Assembly: GCA_022579005.1 (NCBI GenBank)
Contig: MU401473.1
Span: forward strand, 1-64,000
Direction of reading: 5' to 3'
Source of the DNA: Poronia punctata
Lineage: Eukaryota; Ascomycota; Sordariomycetes; Xylariales; Xylariaceae
Length of the DNA stretch: 64,000 bases
Every line of letters begins with the position of its first letter. Position 1 is the first letter of the stretch. Under the pieces are notes generated by a model. The model was given only the letters and a program-made list of their open reading frames with translations, was not told the origin of the DNA and did not search any database. The position numbers were made by a program, and so were the translations under genes. Below, piece after piece: positions 21,911 through 35,144 of this stretch.

Positions 21911-23605
21911 ATGGAGCCAACACTAACGCCAGTCCCGACCACAACATCAGCCATCAACGTCGACATCGAGTCACAGGCACAGGCACAGGCACACAACAAA
22001 GAAACAGACGGTCACATCACCGCCACCACCACATCATCCAACTCCAACGAAGTAATCGTAGACTGGGACGGTTCCGACGACCCAGCCAACCCATTAAACT
22101 GGTCTTCGCGTCGCAAGGGCTTCATCATCTTCATCGTTTCGGCATTGACATTCAACATCTCTCTGGCCCCGACCATCTTCGCCCCCGGCGTACCGCTCCT
22201 GCTAAGCGAGTTCCACAGCGATAGCACGTCGTTGGCCAGCTTCGTCGTGTCGGCTTATGTGCTGGCGTTTGCGATAGGGCCACTTGTTTTCGCGCCCTTG
22301 AGCGAGTTGTATGGGCGACGTGTTGTTTTTTGGGGTTCGAATTTGGCGTTTTTGGTTTTTACAATCGTCTGTGCGGTTAGTAATAGTATCGGCCTTTTCG
22401 TCACTTTTCGCATCTTGCAGGGCTTGGCTGGCTGTGTCCCACTCGTTCTGGGCGGTGGTGTTATTGGGGATCTTGTGCCTATTGAGAAGAGAGGACGGGC
22501 GTTGAGTGGTTGGCAGTTGGGTCCTTTGCTGGTAAGAAAGACTTCTGATTCTTATCAGAAAATGAAAGGCAAGTCTGGAACTGATTTGATGATTTTTAGG
22601 GGCCTGTTATTGGACCTGTGGCTGGAGGTTATATTGCGCAGAATCTCGGATGGCGTTGGTCATTTTGGATTCTTGCTATTTTGGTTCGTAGCCTTCTCGA
22701 ATTTGTCCCTCGTTCTCCTTTTCTCGTACCCCCTGGTTATCCTGTCTCTGTCTGCATAAAAGATCTAATATCCATTTTAGAGCGCGGTTCTGTCATTCCT
22801 AAACTTCTTAGTCCCAGAGACGTACCACCCGGTCTTACTATCCCGGAAAGCAGCACGTCTGCAAAGCCAAGATGGAAGTGTCATATACATTGCCGCCGGG
22901 CGGGCACGGAGCACGAAGAAGGAGTTGTTTCTCAAATCGATAGTCCGACCCCTAAAGATGATGCGGTCGCCCATCGTCCTAATCCTATCCCTACAGCTGG
23001 GCATCACCTACGGTTATCTGTATCTGCTCTTCACCACCTTCACCTTTGTGTTCGAGGAGCAGTATCACTTCCAACCCGGCGCGGCCGGACTCGCCTATCT
23101 TGGTCTTGGTGTCGGATTCCTGGGTAGTCTGTTCTTCCAGAGCTTAACTTCGGATTACTTTGCCAAGAAACAGGCCGAGGCCAACGGGGGCAAGATCAAG
23201 CCCGAGAGTCGCCTCGGTCCGTTGGTCACTGGTGTGCTCTTTGTCCCGGTAGGTTTGTTCTGGTATGGATGGACGGCGCAGTATAAAATACATTGGATAG
23301 TGCCTATAATAGGAACGTCTTTTATCGGCGTCGGCACAAATCTAGTCTGGATCCCTATTCAGTCATATCTCATCGACGCCTTCACCATCTACGCTGCTAG
23401 TGCGATTGGAGCCAATACAGTCATCAGGTCGGTGTTTGGTGTTCTTCTGCCGTTGGCAGGACAGCCTTTGTATGATAGGCTTGGGTTGGGTTGGGGAAAT
23501 AGTCTTTTGGGATTCATTGCGTTGGCTACTGTGCCTTTGACATGGCTTTTGATGAAGAAAGGAGAGAAGATACGGTTGCATCCACGGTTTCAGATTGACT
23601 TTTAG
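21911..23605 (+). CDS. MFS transporter, DHA1 drug:H+ antiporter type (Flr1/Tpo-like)
   Basis: Plasma-membrane exporter of small molecules, substrate unknown. Three exons: 21911-22531, 22600-22683 and 22781-23605, giving 509 residues with the usual twelve helices in two halves. The N-terminal tail is hydrophilic and has a QAQAQAQA tract, then the DHA1 hallmark DWDGSDDPANPLNWSSRRK before helix 1. The loop 2-3 motif is ELYGRRVV, and the family signature GDLVPIEKRGRALSGWQLGP runs into GPVIGPVAGGYIAQNLGWRW across the first intron. A long cytoplasmic loop with RKAARLQ and LFLKSIVRPLKMM links the halves. Intron 2 (97 nt) has a weaker GTTCGT donor, but the join restores the conserved FWILAIL-SAVLSFLNFLVPETY reading. 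ATG 21911 is the first that gives the typical N-terminus. No biosynthetic genes lie beside it. Confidence 0.9.
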
Positions 23606-26600
23606 ATTATATTTAAATGATTACAAATATGAGACACTGAAATGCCTGCCTTGTGGTCCAAGGTCATTTGAGATATTTGAGGACTGAATAGGAGATCTCG
23701 GCATATATAAGAACCAGCTTGTGGGGTATATCTCGGAAGGACCTCCTGATGTCGCTAGCGAGGGAGAGGGTATTGACGATTTACGAAATGAAATATCAAG
23801 AACGGTTCATCTAAAGCGCCCCACAAGATATTGAAAACTGGCATCGTTATGTTTGAAGAACACTTTTCGAATTACGGACACCCAACTTCTTGGTTCACCG
23901 GGGGGCGGAAGCGACATCGACAAAGGAGCAGTAGAGACATACCTCGATCATGATATCCCCGGCCCTATAAGCAGGTAAAGGAAAGCTGCGCATGTTCGTG
24001 GGTCTGGGTTACTTTCACGTTCCTCCCTATAGAAGCGAGAATTTGGTCCTTAACCAAGCTCATAAATGCGGACAATGCGTAGTTATTATGTTTGGTAGTA
24101 GTGACCTGAGTGAGGTTGGTCTCGTTTAATTTCGTTGTTTCAAGTGTGCCATGATGACTTGGAAGAGGGTTCATGACCCCCCATAATATGCAGTCGCTCG
24201 CAGCTGGCGAGGAAGTGAAGTATTACCTAGGTACCCAGCTGGTGCGCCCCAGCAGAGGTATGTTCCGGCCTTACGTTAGATAGACATAGGCATACTTGCA
24301 AACTTGGAGGCCAAGAGGGAGTTTCGCCGTCGACGATGTTTTCCACTCGAAAGATCGAGAAAGCTAGAAACAAGCAGGCTTAGCTCGTAAATGATACAAC
24401 TCCTTACTTACCAAATCCCGAAACCTCCACCTCCCTTTCTGCACAAGACAGGGTCTGACAGGAAGATTTATGAGTCATGAAATAGGCGAGAGCAACGTTT
24501 GCACGGTACCTCGGTGACGAGAGACGTAGGCGTTTAGTAGCGGTGTAGAGGGCGGGTCACACTCACGGGAGTGTGTTGTTGGTGACCCCTTGAAATTGAA
24601 ATTGTCATTGTAACATGCACAGAATGGGCCCCTTTAATTCCCCGCCGCTTCCGTCAGCCGTGCGGCTCTGTGTCGGTAAGCATATGCCCGAGGGCAAACC
24701 GGTCCGTCGTAGTACGTATGACAAAGTCGTAGAGGTCTGTTGTCAGTTGGCATTACCACGGTGCACAAATACACCACGAGATGGTATGCTTTACGACTCC
24801 CATGACGGGGGGAAGGTTTCTTGGACGGCCACCTCATTAGAAGGGAAAGCTCCCTACGCATGGACCGGGAAATAGGAACGTGGGACGTCGGTCATGTTTG
24901 AACCTTATGCCTCCCCGCTTATCCAAGTACAACAACTCTGTGCCCGGCCAAAGTGTCTTTGTAGCACCTAGAATATGCTTGCTATGAACATGTTAGTCAC
25001 TTCCCGTTGTTTTTCTGACAACACATCAAAGAGGCGGGGTACAGACATAACCACGACAGAGCCCAACACGTCCCTTATAGGTGAAGGGGGTGAAGCTGCT
25101 ATCCCTTAAGAGTCTGGATCATACGTTAGAAAATTAGTCAGGAAACATCCATCACGCGTCCGAGTTGGGTATCGAGCGCCGTCTAACAAATAGAATGAAT
25201 TTCCGTAGCACCAACACATGGTCCGCAAACTGGCACACATAATGGCTTACCCCTAGCGCAATGCGGCTACTTACAGCCTCGCTGCTCCCTTTTTGAAACC
25301 CCTGGTTCGTCATCCCAGAAAGCTGGGAAAGGCGGCTTGGAATTATTGACGGCTCACAGGGCCCAATCATCACAGTCCCCCATACTCGATCTGTGGCGGT
25401 AACAGTTCCAAAACAAGGCAAGGGATAAATAGCGGCAAACTGAGCTGATCTAGGAGGCTTTTGCGGCCCTTAAACGGGAACGGAATCAAGCCACTGTACT
25501 AGAAACCCCAGTCTTCTGGAATACATCTATTCAGGTCCTAAAGAATCGGACGGAAAACATTCCGCCGCTACGGAAGACTTGGCGGTTTCGGGGGCACATT
25601 GTGTCTGCGACTTCGTAGGGCTACCCAGTGCCGCACTTCGCATGTGAAGCCCGTGCTTGAGGCTGACAAGTCAGGCGACAGCCACTCATAGTTCAGCTGC
25701 GTAAGCCCGTAATATGTTATTTGAGTAGGCGATACCTTGACAAGAGCAAAGGGCGGATGTAGTTTTGTTCTCCTGATGCCGGAATATCTCGGATTATACT
25801 CTGCCCGTACAAAAGGCCCACCGGGAATACTGTCATAAGGTACTGATTACATCAGATCAAGTATTTGTATGGGGATTTCGATAAGTATACCGCCTTTTCC
25901 CTCCTCGCGATTGGACACATGGCTCTAGAAGGAGTTGGCGATAGGCAGTAGGTTACCATACCCGCAAGCTAGGCCCACGATTGTTAGACGCGGTTTGCTG
26001 AAACTCGTGATGGTGTGTGGTGAAGGCAACAGAGTACGAGTACATACCCTACTAAACAGGTACTGTAACGGGACACAGTGCCTGGAAGGCAGCACTGTCA
26101 GTCTGTCACATCTTCCCGAGAAACAGATCTACGTACTAATGTATGTAATAAAGTGGTACAGCATCTTGGACTGGTTTTCCTCAAGGGTATTGCTAAGAAC
26201 GGGGAATTATTGGCCGGGCGTATGAGCACTTGCTTACCGGTTGGGGATTTTCATGCAGGTGAGGTGCCGTCGCATTATCTTTTATCGGCATCGGCTTCTC
26301 TACTCCGAATTAACATGGACTAGATAGTCCAGACAAGTAGGGGTGTAGAATGGCGGGAAGGACAGAGAAGCGGAAAGAAGGATTCTCGCCAAAGCACCTG
26401 AAGAGATACCGAAAACAACCTTTCCTGTTCGGCGGAACTGGCTGAAATGGAGAATTGGTTTTTACACTTTCCAAAGGTCTCCTGGGCTGCCTGGTCAGTG
26501 GTCACAGGCCAGCGGCCCGTTAAACGTTTGTCCACGTTATTAAAGTGCTTTCTAGATCAGGACTAGCGTCATGGCCTTGGTCGTCTCTACCTTTCAAGAC

Positions 26601-27822
26601 GTGCTACCCAAAAGCGAGTTAGGCTTTCGCTTTTGGTCCCACCTAAGCGAAAGAGGTCGCGTCTATGCACCCTCGCGCTAGGCGTTCTTGTCAGTCTCAG
26701 GGTCTCATCGTCATGGGGCGATTACGAGACGTTCGGACTAAAGACCAGACAGGAACTAGATTTCTGTCGCCCCTTTTCAGATAACCTTAAATCCAGATGT
26801 AGGTTATTGATGATCCGAACTGGCAAATGAGGTTGCCTGGCCGTTGGGAAATCGAACCAACTCTCTCTGAAGTTTGTAGGTTACGCTAGTTACTGAAGTT
26901 CGGACTGTTGGCTGATGACACGGATGAAAGCCAAGTCACATCCGTTCGGTCTAAGACATGAACTTGACCGAGGTCAACGGATCTCGAGATAGAGCACAAG
27001 ACCCCGACCACGGTCCCATACAATGATTCATAACACGGTTTTATGCCACGGTCACTGCTATTTCCCCTATCACGGTTCGTATCTCTCTCCCTACATAGTA
27101 TGCTGCTCTTCCCCATATCACTCTCGCGTACCACACACCGCTGCGAAACCAGTTAAAATGTTTGTTAGCCGTCGCTGTCGAACCATCCCCCTCAACAACA
27201 ACGGTTTGACGTGTTCTGTAAATTGAAGTTGATGTCCCCCTGTGCCCCTGTAAGTGCTGTACCCCTGCACTCCCTGCTGGTCAAATCTGCCAAGCTTCTG
27301 CAAGGTACTGGCAATGTACTAGCGCCTATTCGGATCTTGGTCCATTCTGTCCATTCTGTGCGCCTGCACTAGCCAAGATACCTGCGCTATACTTTTTTTA
27401 AAATGCCACAATCTTGTACTCCGCCACGGCCACTTTGTTGCGCAACTTGGTGTTTGGACCTTCCTCTCGACAGTCATGCGGAAGGCGTCTGACTGGCCTA
27501 GGGACCGACCTTTTATGACGTTCCCAAGTGTATTTCCTCTCTACTTCTTCTGTCCAACATGACTGCGGCTCTTGGAGGCCTTTTCCGGGGTGCGCATGAC
27601 GCTATACATAAGGCCTCACCCGGTCTCTCTCCTGATCTTGACCTAGACGCTTGACCTGCTTGTCTGTTATCATTTCTTCCTTCAAGTTACTATACCACAG
27701 ACCCCGACTAAGAGACACGTATTGCCCTTTCGAACCAAATAAAACGAGAACCAATAAAGACCATATCGACTTTCACGATCATTACTAGCCGCCTACTTTT
27801 GACAGAGACGTGCTCATCCACC
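23606..27822. other. 4.2-kb intergenic region, no supported gene
   Basis: Ordinary composition with only scattered short frames (60-96 codons) and no domain resemblance. No tRNA; a GGTTCGATT-like word on the minus strand near 26850 does not fold into a T arm. The final 300 bases before 27823 probably include the promoter and leader of the coiled-coil gene. Confidence 0.4.
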
Positions 27823-28407
27823 ATGCCAGGGTACGCCCTATACCGTGATGGTGATTCCCTCCGGCCAAGTCTGGGGAGATCATACTCTTACGTAGAGAGA
27901 AATTACCACGAACGCCAGCGCACCAGACCCCACTGTGATGAAGACTGTGCTGGCGTCAAGATCGATCTCTACAACGACCTACTCGACCGAGAACGATCCT
28001 CACGACTAGAGGTTAAGAACCTCTCGCGCGAGAACCGTAAGCTCAAGAACGAGAACGCACGCCTCGCCAGCCTATGCGAACGAGATGAGGACATCACCAC
28101 CCGAGCCCGCCGCAGAATCGACGCATTGAAAGCGAAACTCGACCGTAGAGCCGAGGACCTGCGCGCCCTCCAGGAAGAGAAAGAAATGGGAGATACTCGG
28201 ATCCGGGTCTTGACGGGGACCATGTCGGACCAGGACCATATGATTGCCGAGTTGAAGGCAGAAAACGATAGGCTATCAAGAACCCTATACGAAGACGGAA
28301 GCAAGCTGTTGTCCCGCACGGCCGAGTTGGAAAAGGCCAACCGAACCATCGAACATTTACGCCAGGAGTTGAACTACTCATCCCCACATCGACGCTGGTG
28401 GAGATGA
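27823..28407 (+). CDS. Small coiled-coil protein, unknown function
   Basis: Single exon, 194 residues from the first true ATG (CCACCATGCC context); a longer frame reaching back to 27799 would need a non-ATG start. Residues 1-45 are Tyr/Arg-rich with HCDEDC, and residues 48-185 are an almost continuous heptad coiled coil (for example RENRKLKNENARLASL and IAELKAENDRLSRTL), very rich in Arg, Lys, Glu and Leu. It ends in a basic aromatic tail, HRRWWR. Such proteins act as scaffolds or dimerisation modules, but nothing here names a partner. It shares general architecture, not obvious sequence identity, with the protein at 34263-35144. Confidence 0.7.
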   Translation: MPGYALYRDGDSLRPSLGRSYSYVERNYHERQRTRPHCDEDCAGVKIDLYNDLLDRERSSRLEVKNLSRENRKLKNENARLASLCERDEDITTRARRRIDALKAKLDRRAEDLRALQEEKEMGDTRIRVLTGTMSDQDHMIAELKAENDRLSRTLYEDGSKLLSRTAELEKANRTIEHLRQELNYSSPHRRWWR

Positions 28408-28555
28408 CTCTCATTCAGGTGCCATGGCACCTCTCGCGGCTGTATTACATCTTTGGTTTGCCTGAGATGACTTGATCTTATGGTATCGGTTCGGAGTCGG
28501 GGTGCTTGCTTTGAGGGACTATGGATGGTATCGGATATGGTGGCATTATACAGGG

Positions 28556-28580
28556 GCATGGCATGGCATGGCATGGCATG
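28556..28580. repeat. 5-bp tandem repeat (GCATG)x5
   Basis: Five perfect copies of GCATG, 150 bases downstream of the coiled-coil gene stop, likely in or near its 3' UTR. Each unit pair contains GCATGC-like symmetry. Confidence 0.85.
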
Positions 28581-31500
28581 AGTTCATGTTATATAACGAT
28601 GATTTCTTTTTGTTTTTTATCATGTTGTAATGTTCCCATCTTCTATGATGTTATGATCATTTTCTTTAGACGGGTTGTGGTTGGCTACAGGAATTTGGGG
28701 TTTGGGGTATTGGTTGCGGAGTAACGGGTGAACTTTTTTTGTGGTTATACCCCCCGCTGATGTCTCATTTTCCAGCGAAGCTTTGTTGCATTACTTTTGC
28801 TTAGGTATCTATCTAACTTGGTGGCTATTGTTGTTCACCGACTTATCTACCTTAACCTACATCATTTCGAGATGGAAATACTCGTTCGTCGCCATTCCAA
28901 TATCTCGACTTCAAATGACGAAGATGTATTTGCGAGCGACACCCTTGACAATTTACGGCGCGTGAGTACGCGTTAGCTAAACGCCTTTTCATCATGTAGG
29001 CGAATCATGTGAGCCACATGTTTTAGCCCCCGACATCATCCAGCTTTGTGGCGATGACCGCCCAAGCCACTAGAGCTGGAGTAAGCTGGACACACGCACC
29101 CCTCACCTCCCCCAGTCACCAGAAACATGATGTATCTAGTCTACCTACTCTACTCAGAGTACTCGCAAGGTTACACGTCAGATGCCACCTCGAAATGAGC
29201 ACCTGTGATTTGCGACGATTGTATGCTACCTGCTCTAGTCTATCTCCCTTGATCTAACGGTTCAACCCCAACCAGTTAAAACCATGATCTAAACGGGATG
29301 AGATGAGATGAGATGGGAAGGACAAGATTAATTGAAATCGATGCACGTAGGTAAGGGATGCTACATCAACACGTGTAGAGTAAGTAATTACCTATGTACA
29401 TACCTACTTCATCCAGTAACCTACATAGATAATGTACGTTAGGTGAGAGATAGCCACAAAAACTGTCATCATCATCATCGTGTGGGTATTTCAACAAGTC
29501 TCCTCTCCACTTTACGCCTTATCACCAAATCGTCGGAACACATGCGATGCGATGCGACATCGCGCTTAAATTTTTTTTTTTTTTTTTTAATTTTGTCGCG
29601 TCTCGGAAACTTCTCGTCGGTCTTAGCCTTTGCCAACCCAACTCAGCCCTGCGCAATCCTCCCGATCGTGAACCTACTATACTGTATGCCGCATAGTGCC
29701 CGCTGGAGGCCTGCAGCTACGGAAAGAAAATCACAAGCTAGCTATATTTTAGGGCTTATGTAACGCAGCGCATCTATTCATCTGCATGTCATTTAGGTAT
29801 ACCTTGGTGTATGTAGCTAAAGTCGGGAGGATTAGGGGGCCTGGTGGGCACTTGGTGTTGGTTTTCATTGCCTCTCTCTTCTTGGCCTTTTGCGGCGGGC
29901 GATAAGTATGCTACGTAACAAGGGAGTTTTCAGAATACCCAAGGCATTGTGTTTATTTAGGAGTCATTAGTCTACCTAGAAGTAGACCGTCATGTTGAGG
30001 TATGTAATTACCACATGGAGACATTCTTGATTGAATGTTGCTATTTTCGTCTCAGTTTACCTAATAGGCGACGCGTCTAATTTGACAGGAGATAGCGAAG
30101 GGAGCCTGCTTAAAGACATTGTTTTGTAGGTACCTAAGTACCCAGTCTAACACCTAACAAATTAATGCATGAGAACCCCGACACCCTGAGCAGCTGAACA
30201 ACGCCATCTTCTCATACCAGGCGACTAGAGGAACAAGTGCCTTTCTACCCATCAAGGTCAAGTACCCTAACAACGATAAGCGCTAAACTTTAGTCATCCG
30301 TAGACCGAGATAGGACCAACTGTGAACGGGCTTGTCCCAACTTTGGCGTTTACTACCCAATTCGGAGCTGACGGCATACCTCGTGGCATGTCAAAATCTG
30401 GCTTGTACATGTGCCTGGTAAAATAAATGATTATTCACCAACGTTAAACCGGCAGGTCTAGAGGTTGTCGCTTAACTTAAACGGGCTTCAGAGGATTTCC
30501 TGTGGCTTGAAATCGAAAAGCGCGAGGCAGATTTCCTCAAATCATGTCTGAGAAAGCTCCTGTTTATGGAAGGCCATCGTCCATATGGTGACAGAACAGG
30601 TTTATGCGTAGGGTCATGTTGGTAGGTCGCTAGTACGTGTACAATCGGAAGGTGGCTACGTTACAAAATCCGGGGTGCAGCGATAGGGTGTAAGTCAACG
30701 ACGATGAAAGAGAAAGAAATAATAAGCATTCGGCGTGTGTCGACTGGGACTCCGGGCAAGGTAATCACATATGTAAGGTAGGTACTTGCGTCGACATAAC
30801 TTCCTTCCTAATTAAAGTCTATTGCCAAGTTGCCTTGTATTGCGTCCCGTTGCTTTGTGGGTTTTCTTAGTGCGCTTATAGCCCCATCAACCTAGCTCAA
30901 GTTTAAGCGCGATAGACGCAGCCTGGGGCTGTGCTAACACACGCGAAAAAAACCGGGTTGTCTTGGAAACTGTGGCTAGAACACCGATTCGGCCCCCACA
31001 CTTCACAACGGAGAGAAGAACTGCTTAACCTAAGAGAACTATTGTGTCTTAGCGGTGGCTAGAATCAGCACTTCACCGCATTTGTTCAAGAATGATCCTC
31101 TAGGGGATAGGAGGCCTTCAAATAGGCAGAATACACAATTCAAATACAAATAACAAAGTGTTCAAATTGATATGACGACAGTTCTTGACAAGAATAGAGA
31201 AAAGGCGGGTAGTCTAGGCTAGGTAGGTTAGAATGAGAAGAATGGCAGAGATTTTGACAGGGTTGGAAAGAGGGGCTCGTGGTCGGATATTTGGTTAGTG
31301 ATCCGCAAACGAAAGAAAGATACGTACCTGCACGTACGAGTGCTCGTACATCTCCTAAGAAACAATGACGACCCTTAAGCCCCGAATCCGAACTTACCTA
31401 TCGCTGCCTGTCCCTATATTTTGGGATGACTATTGCAAGTCCGAAGGTTCCAGCAACATCATGCACTTCACAGCTCCAACGTGATCGCCCTCCTCAGCAT

Positions 31501-34262
31501 TTACCTTACTTAGTAATAGCAAGATGTACTTAGTAGTAAGAGGTAGGTAATGTAGGCAAAGACTTATATAGGGTGGCGACAAACCCCGCAGACGGAGCCT
31601 AGACGACAAGTAACCGAAGAGAAAATGGAAAGTGTAAAAACCCCCTTGTCCATCACGAACAGGCTCCCGGTACAGTACGTCAAACAGATGGAGCAGGTGA
31701 ACTATCCAATGGCCAAATATGTTGCCTGGAACCCTTCTTTCCAAACAAGAATCCCAAATCCACTCTAGCCCTACAACACACACTAGACAGAGGGACTAGA
31801 CTCAGGTGTACGAGACAGGTGGAAGAGCCGGACCATTAGACGGGCTAGGAAACCGCTGCTGTATCGTTGATCCCTGCATGGCTGCATATGTAATGTACCT
31901 GCTGTAGATGCTAGTCTATCCAAGTCAATAGGTTGGGTTAGATGCCGCTGTCCAGTAGATCGACTAGTCCAAGGTACCTAAAGTATCCAACGTGCCAGTA
32001 TCTAGGCTAGTGTAATTAGTGGAAAGACCTAAGGGTACTGATTTTAGGACAGTTTTACGCGCGGTCGCTGCTCACACTTTAGCGATCCGCGATGTCGGAC
32101 GGGCCATTACTGACATTTTGACAGTCCACCGACCTCTACAAACGTCATGCACGGAAATGAAACGCATATATCTCAAATGTGCAACTATCGACGCGGAGTC
32201 GATGTGAGTCATTACACAGAAAGCGCAATGTAGCTCTCTGGTTGGTGTTCGGGATGATATGGAACTCGTCTAATTGGCCATATTTGTCTGGTAATGCACA
32301 GTTGGGTGTCATCGCGCGTCCTGGCGATATGCAGGTTTACTAGGCACATAGTAGTATGTACGCTGTAGCAAAAAGGACCCGTCGGCGGGAGATTGGTGCA
32401 TTGTGTTGCGAGAAATTGGAGATTTCGGGGGGTAGAAAAGGTCCAAGATACATTGTAAAGAAATTTTGGCGACACACCGCTCCGGGCAGCTACAACCAAA
32501 TACAGCAAGTTACCACGGCAAAATGGAAAACCACACCAAGCTCGCAACACCGCGCGTTGAAGATTAAACAGGCGGTGACCCTACCTAATTTACAGCATGT
32601 AGACCACACTAAAGACCACCATACGCACACTACATATCCTGCTTTACCCCGAATCTTTCCGCGTGTCCCATCGTTCTTGCTGGTGCGCGGACCATCTTGG
32701 GGGCCAAGCCAAGGCGTCTCAGAAGGCTTCCTTTCCTCCTCTCCCTCTCTCTCTCTCCCCCCCGCGCTCTCTCTCTTCTGGCTTTGTCGTTCTCTCCCTT
32801 TTCGGTGTAATACTGATAACTGAATGGCCCCAGCTGAATGATGGAGGGATACACAAAAGGCCTCGGGCCTTCCCCCCTTCGAAGGTGGAAGGTGGAAGAT
32901 TTCGAGGGATTTCCCGTCACTCTTTCTTCTTCTCACTCACCCGTTTCCCCTTTGGTCCCCAGACTTTCTTCTGGGCTCTCCCATGTTCCTGGCCCGTCTC
33001 TCATTACCCCACCCTCGTGGGGATTATGATGTAGTACGTATTATGAGCTCAATTGACAATTGCGGATTGCGATATGTGTGCCGAGAGCGGACCAAGGTCG
33101 CAACATCCATCTGATCAGTGATACCGGGGTTACTTGCAGGAGATAAGTACATGTAGGTATTCGCAGTCGGAGAGACGGTAGGTGCGGTACATTTAGTTGT
33201 ACATCTGGCCAATCCGGCTCTGTATGTGATAAATGAATAAGCCAGTCGAATCCCTGGTAGAAATAAGCATATCATGCCGGGTAATCTGGTAATCGAAACA
33301 TGGGAAATCTGTACATTAATCTGTACTTTGGCTTGGTAATGCTCCTTCTTGGTAATAAATAACTTGATCCGTCCGCCACAATCAAGCTAAAAGTAGTAAA
33401 CAGCCAAGCATTTTATTTTTTTTGTGTGTGGGCTGAACCCTGGCACTCTCTCTCTTGCGCTCTTTGCTGGCTGCGGCTCGTCTGTCGCGCGAAGGATCCA
33501 ACAAGACCTGAACAGGGGGTGCGTTGCCTGGAATTATGACTCGAATTTTGCGAGGCAGCCAACCTTTTCCGTCCCAATTTACCAACTTTCGCCGACCGTG
33601 ATCATTTGCGCAAACACAATTCGAGCTCTCTCCTCTCACTGTTGGTTTGCGCACAATGCGCGCGATTGCATAGCAAATTGTGTCGTTGCGCTGTAAGTGC
33701 GCCCGCGAGTGTGCCAGTCAAAACTGCTAAGCCACCCACTCATCTGAGTATTACGACGGTGGAAGGGGTACGGCATACTTGCTTGATACATAACATCTCT
33801 TGCCCCGACTCTACATGGTCTGTCGCTTCGTCGCTCCATTGTTCCTATTGCTCAATTCTGTACAAGCTCGCATCTCTTTGCCTTCTATTTGACCGGTCAC
33901 CTTTTCTCTATACCAGGCAGCCATCCGCCATTGGGGAATCATCTGTCTCCATTCACCTCTTATATACCTCTATATAAGGTATACATATATATATATACTC
34001 ACGGTCGGTCACCGACTGATCATTTCTTGACTCATCCACTCATCTTTCCCTTCTACCAATCACACACCCACCTGCATCGTTCCTCCTTCCAATCGTCTTC
34101 GAGGTCTCCATATCCTGTGTGGCCGCTTATACGTGACATCGTTACTCCTGCCCTCCCGCTTGTCCATTACAGCCTTCGCCTTACTGTCACCTCTCGGCTC
34201 GCTCGTCCCTTGCATCGCTCAGCCCTATCTGTCAGTATAGTACCGACCGACGGGTATTCACC
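28581..34262. other. 5.7-kb intergenic region with simple repeats
   Basis: No coding region is supported; open frames are short and unrelated. It contains GATGA x3-4 at 29297-29316, an 18-base T run at 29571-29588, a CT-rich tract near 32733-32760, and many TACCTA/TAGGTA words. At 33960-34000 a TA-rich block including CTATATAAGG precedes the CT-rich leader of the next gene and could be its core promoter. Confidence 0.45.
31334..31349. promoter_or_regulatory. Inverted repeat GTACGAG-TG-CTCGTAC
   Basis: Seven-base arms with a two-base centre, perfectly symmetrical, inside a gene-free stretch. It belongs to a family of TACGAGTA-type words that recur in intergenic DNA of this window. Function unknown. 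Confidence 0.35.
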
Positions 34263-35144
34263 ATGTCGTCGGGCTCCGGCACCCGGGTGAGGTTCTCCTC
34301 CAACAACGCGGTACCCAGATCGATCTTGAAGAACAGTGATAAGCACGCAGGCGACTCAGGTGTTGGTTCTTCCTCGAGCGACCATACCGGCTCGAGTGGC
34401 ACTCTCGACGAAGGATTTACGGCTCGGGATTTTGATATCCAGAGCAACGATACCGCAGCACTTCGTGAAGCGCTGCGGAATGCTCTGAATGACCTTGAAT
34501 CATTGAAGGTCAAGTACGACAGAAGGGGGGACGAGTGCCGCGATCTGCGCAAGAAAGAAAAGCAAGCTAGCAGCCTCTACCAGGATGAAGTCGAACGCAG
34601 CGCCGAGATGGAAGACCGCATGAAGAACCTAGACCGCGCCCTCCTGGTCGCCAACAAAAAGATTAGAGAGCTCGAGGAGGAAAACACGGATCTTCTACGC
34701 GACAAAGAAGACCTAACCAAGAAACACGAGATGCTTGAGGACGAATACAGCTACCTGCGGGCCGACTTGGACAAGGCCAAGGCCGCTGGATACCAGAAGG
34801 AAAGCAAGGAAATGACCAACCGAATGAAAAGTCGGATCAACAGAGAAACCGGAAGCTCACGGCCCCCGGCGTCCAAGAGCTCCCACTCATCGGACGGTAC
34901 TTCGTCGAGCAAGCGATCTAGCCGACAGATCGCGAGCGAGCCTTATATTGAGCCACTACGGCCAGCAGCCAATCCCATGATCTCACCGTCCCCGAGGGGC
35001 TCCAGCTATCCGTTGGCGGGGCCAGAACTCTCGGGCAGCTCCCGGAGGCCCGCAGCGAGCGTGGCATCAAACGCCTCGTCAAGTCGTGAGCATGGGAATT
35101 ACGTGCCACATCCTCTTCCAGACCGTACAAGACATCGCTACTGA
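34263..35144 (+). CDS. Coiled-coil protein with PP1-docking-like N-terminus
   Basis: Single exon, 293 residues, with a long CT-rich leader. Residues 8-11 RVRF match the RVxF docking motif of protein phosphatase 1, and residues 20-23 SILK match the second PP1 motif ([GS]IL[RK]). Residues 31-36 DSGVGS match the DSGxxS phosphodegron read by beta-TrCP-type F-box proteins. Residues 60-185 are a long coiled coil (for example RALLVANKKIRELEEENTDL and LEDEYSYLRADLDKAKAAG). Residues 195-293 are Ser/Pro/Arg-rich and disordered. The motif set suggests a dimeric PP1-targeting or scaffold protein with regulated turnover, but short linear motifs occur by chance. No family was recognised. ATG 34263 is in a good context and is the first of the frame. 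Confidence 0.75.
   Translation: MSSGSGTRVRFSSNNAVPRSILKNSDKHAGDSGVGSSSSDHTGSSGTLDEGFTARDFDIQSNDTAALREALRNALNDLESLKVKYDRRGDECRDLRKKEKQASSLYQDEVERSAEMEDRMKNLDRALLVANKKIRELEEENTDLLRDKEDLTKKHEMLEDEYSYLRADLDKAKAAGYQKESKEMTNRMKSRINRETGSSRPPASKSSHSSDGTSSSKRSSRQIASEPYIEPLRPAANPMISPSPRGSSYPLAGPELSGSSRRPAASVASNASSSREHGNYVPHPLPDRTRHRY

Noticed and set aside
26840..26870. GGTTCGATTTCC B-box-like word on the minus strand
   Set aside because: Flanks cannot form a T stem or acceptor; no A box at the right distance.
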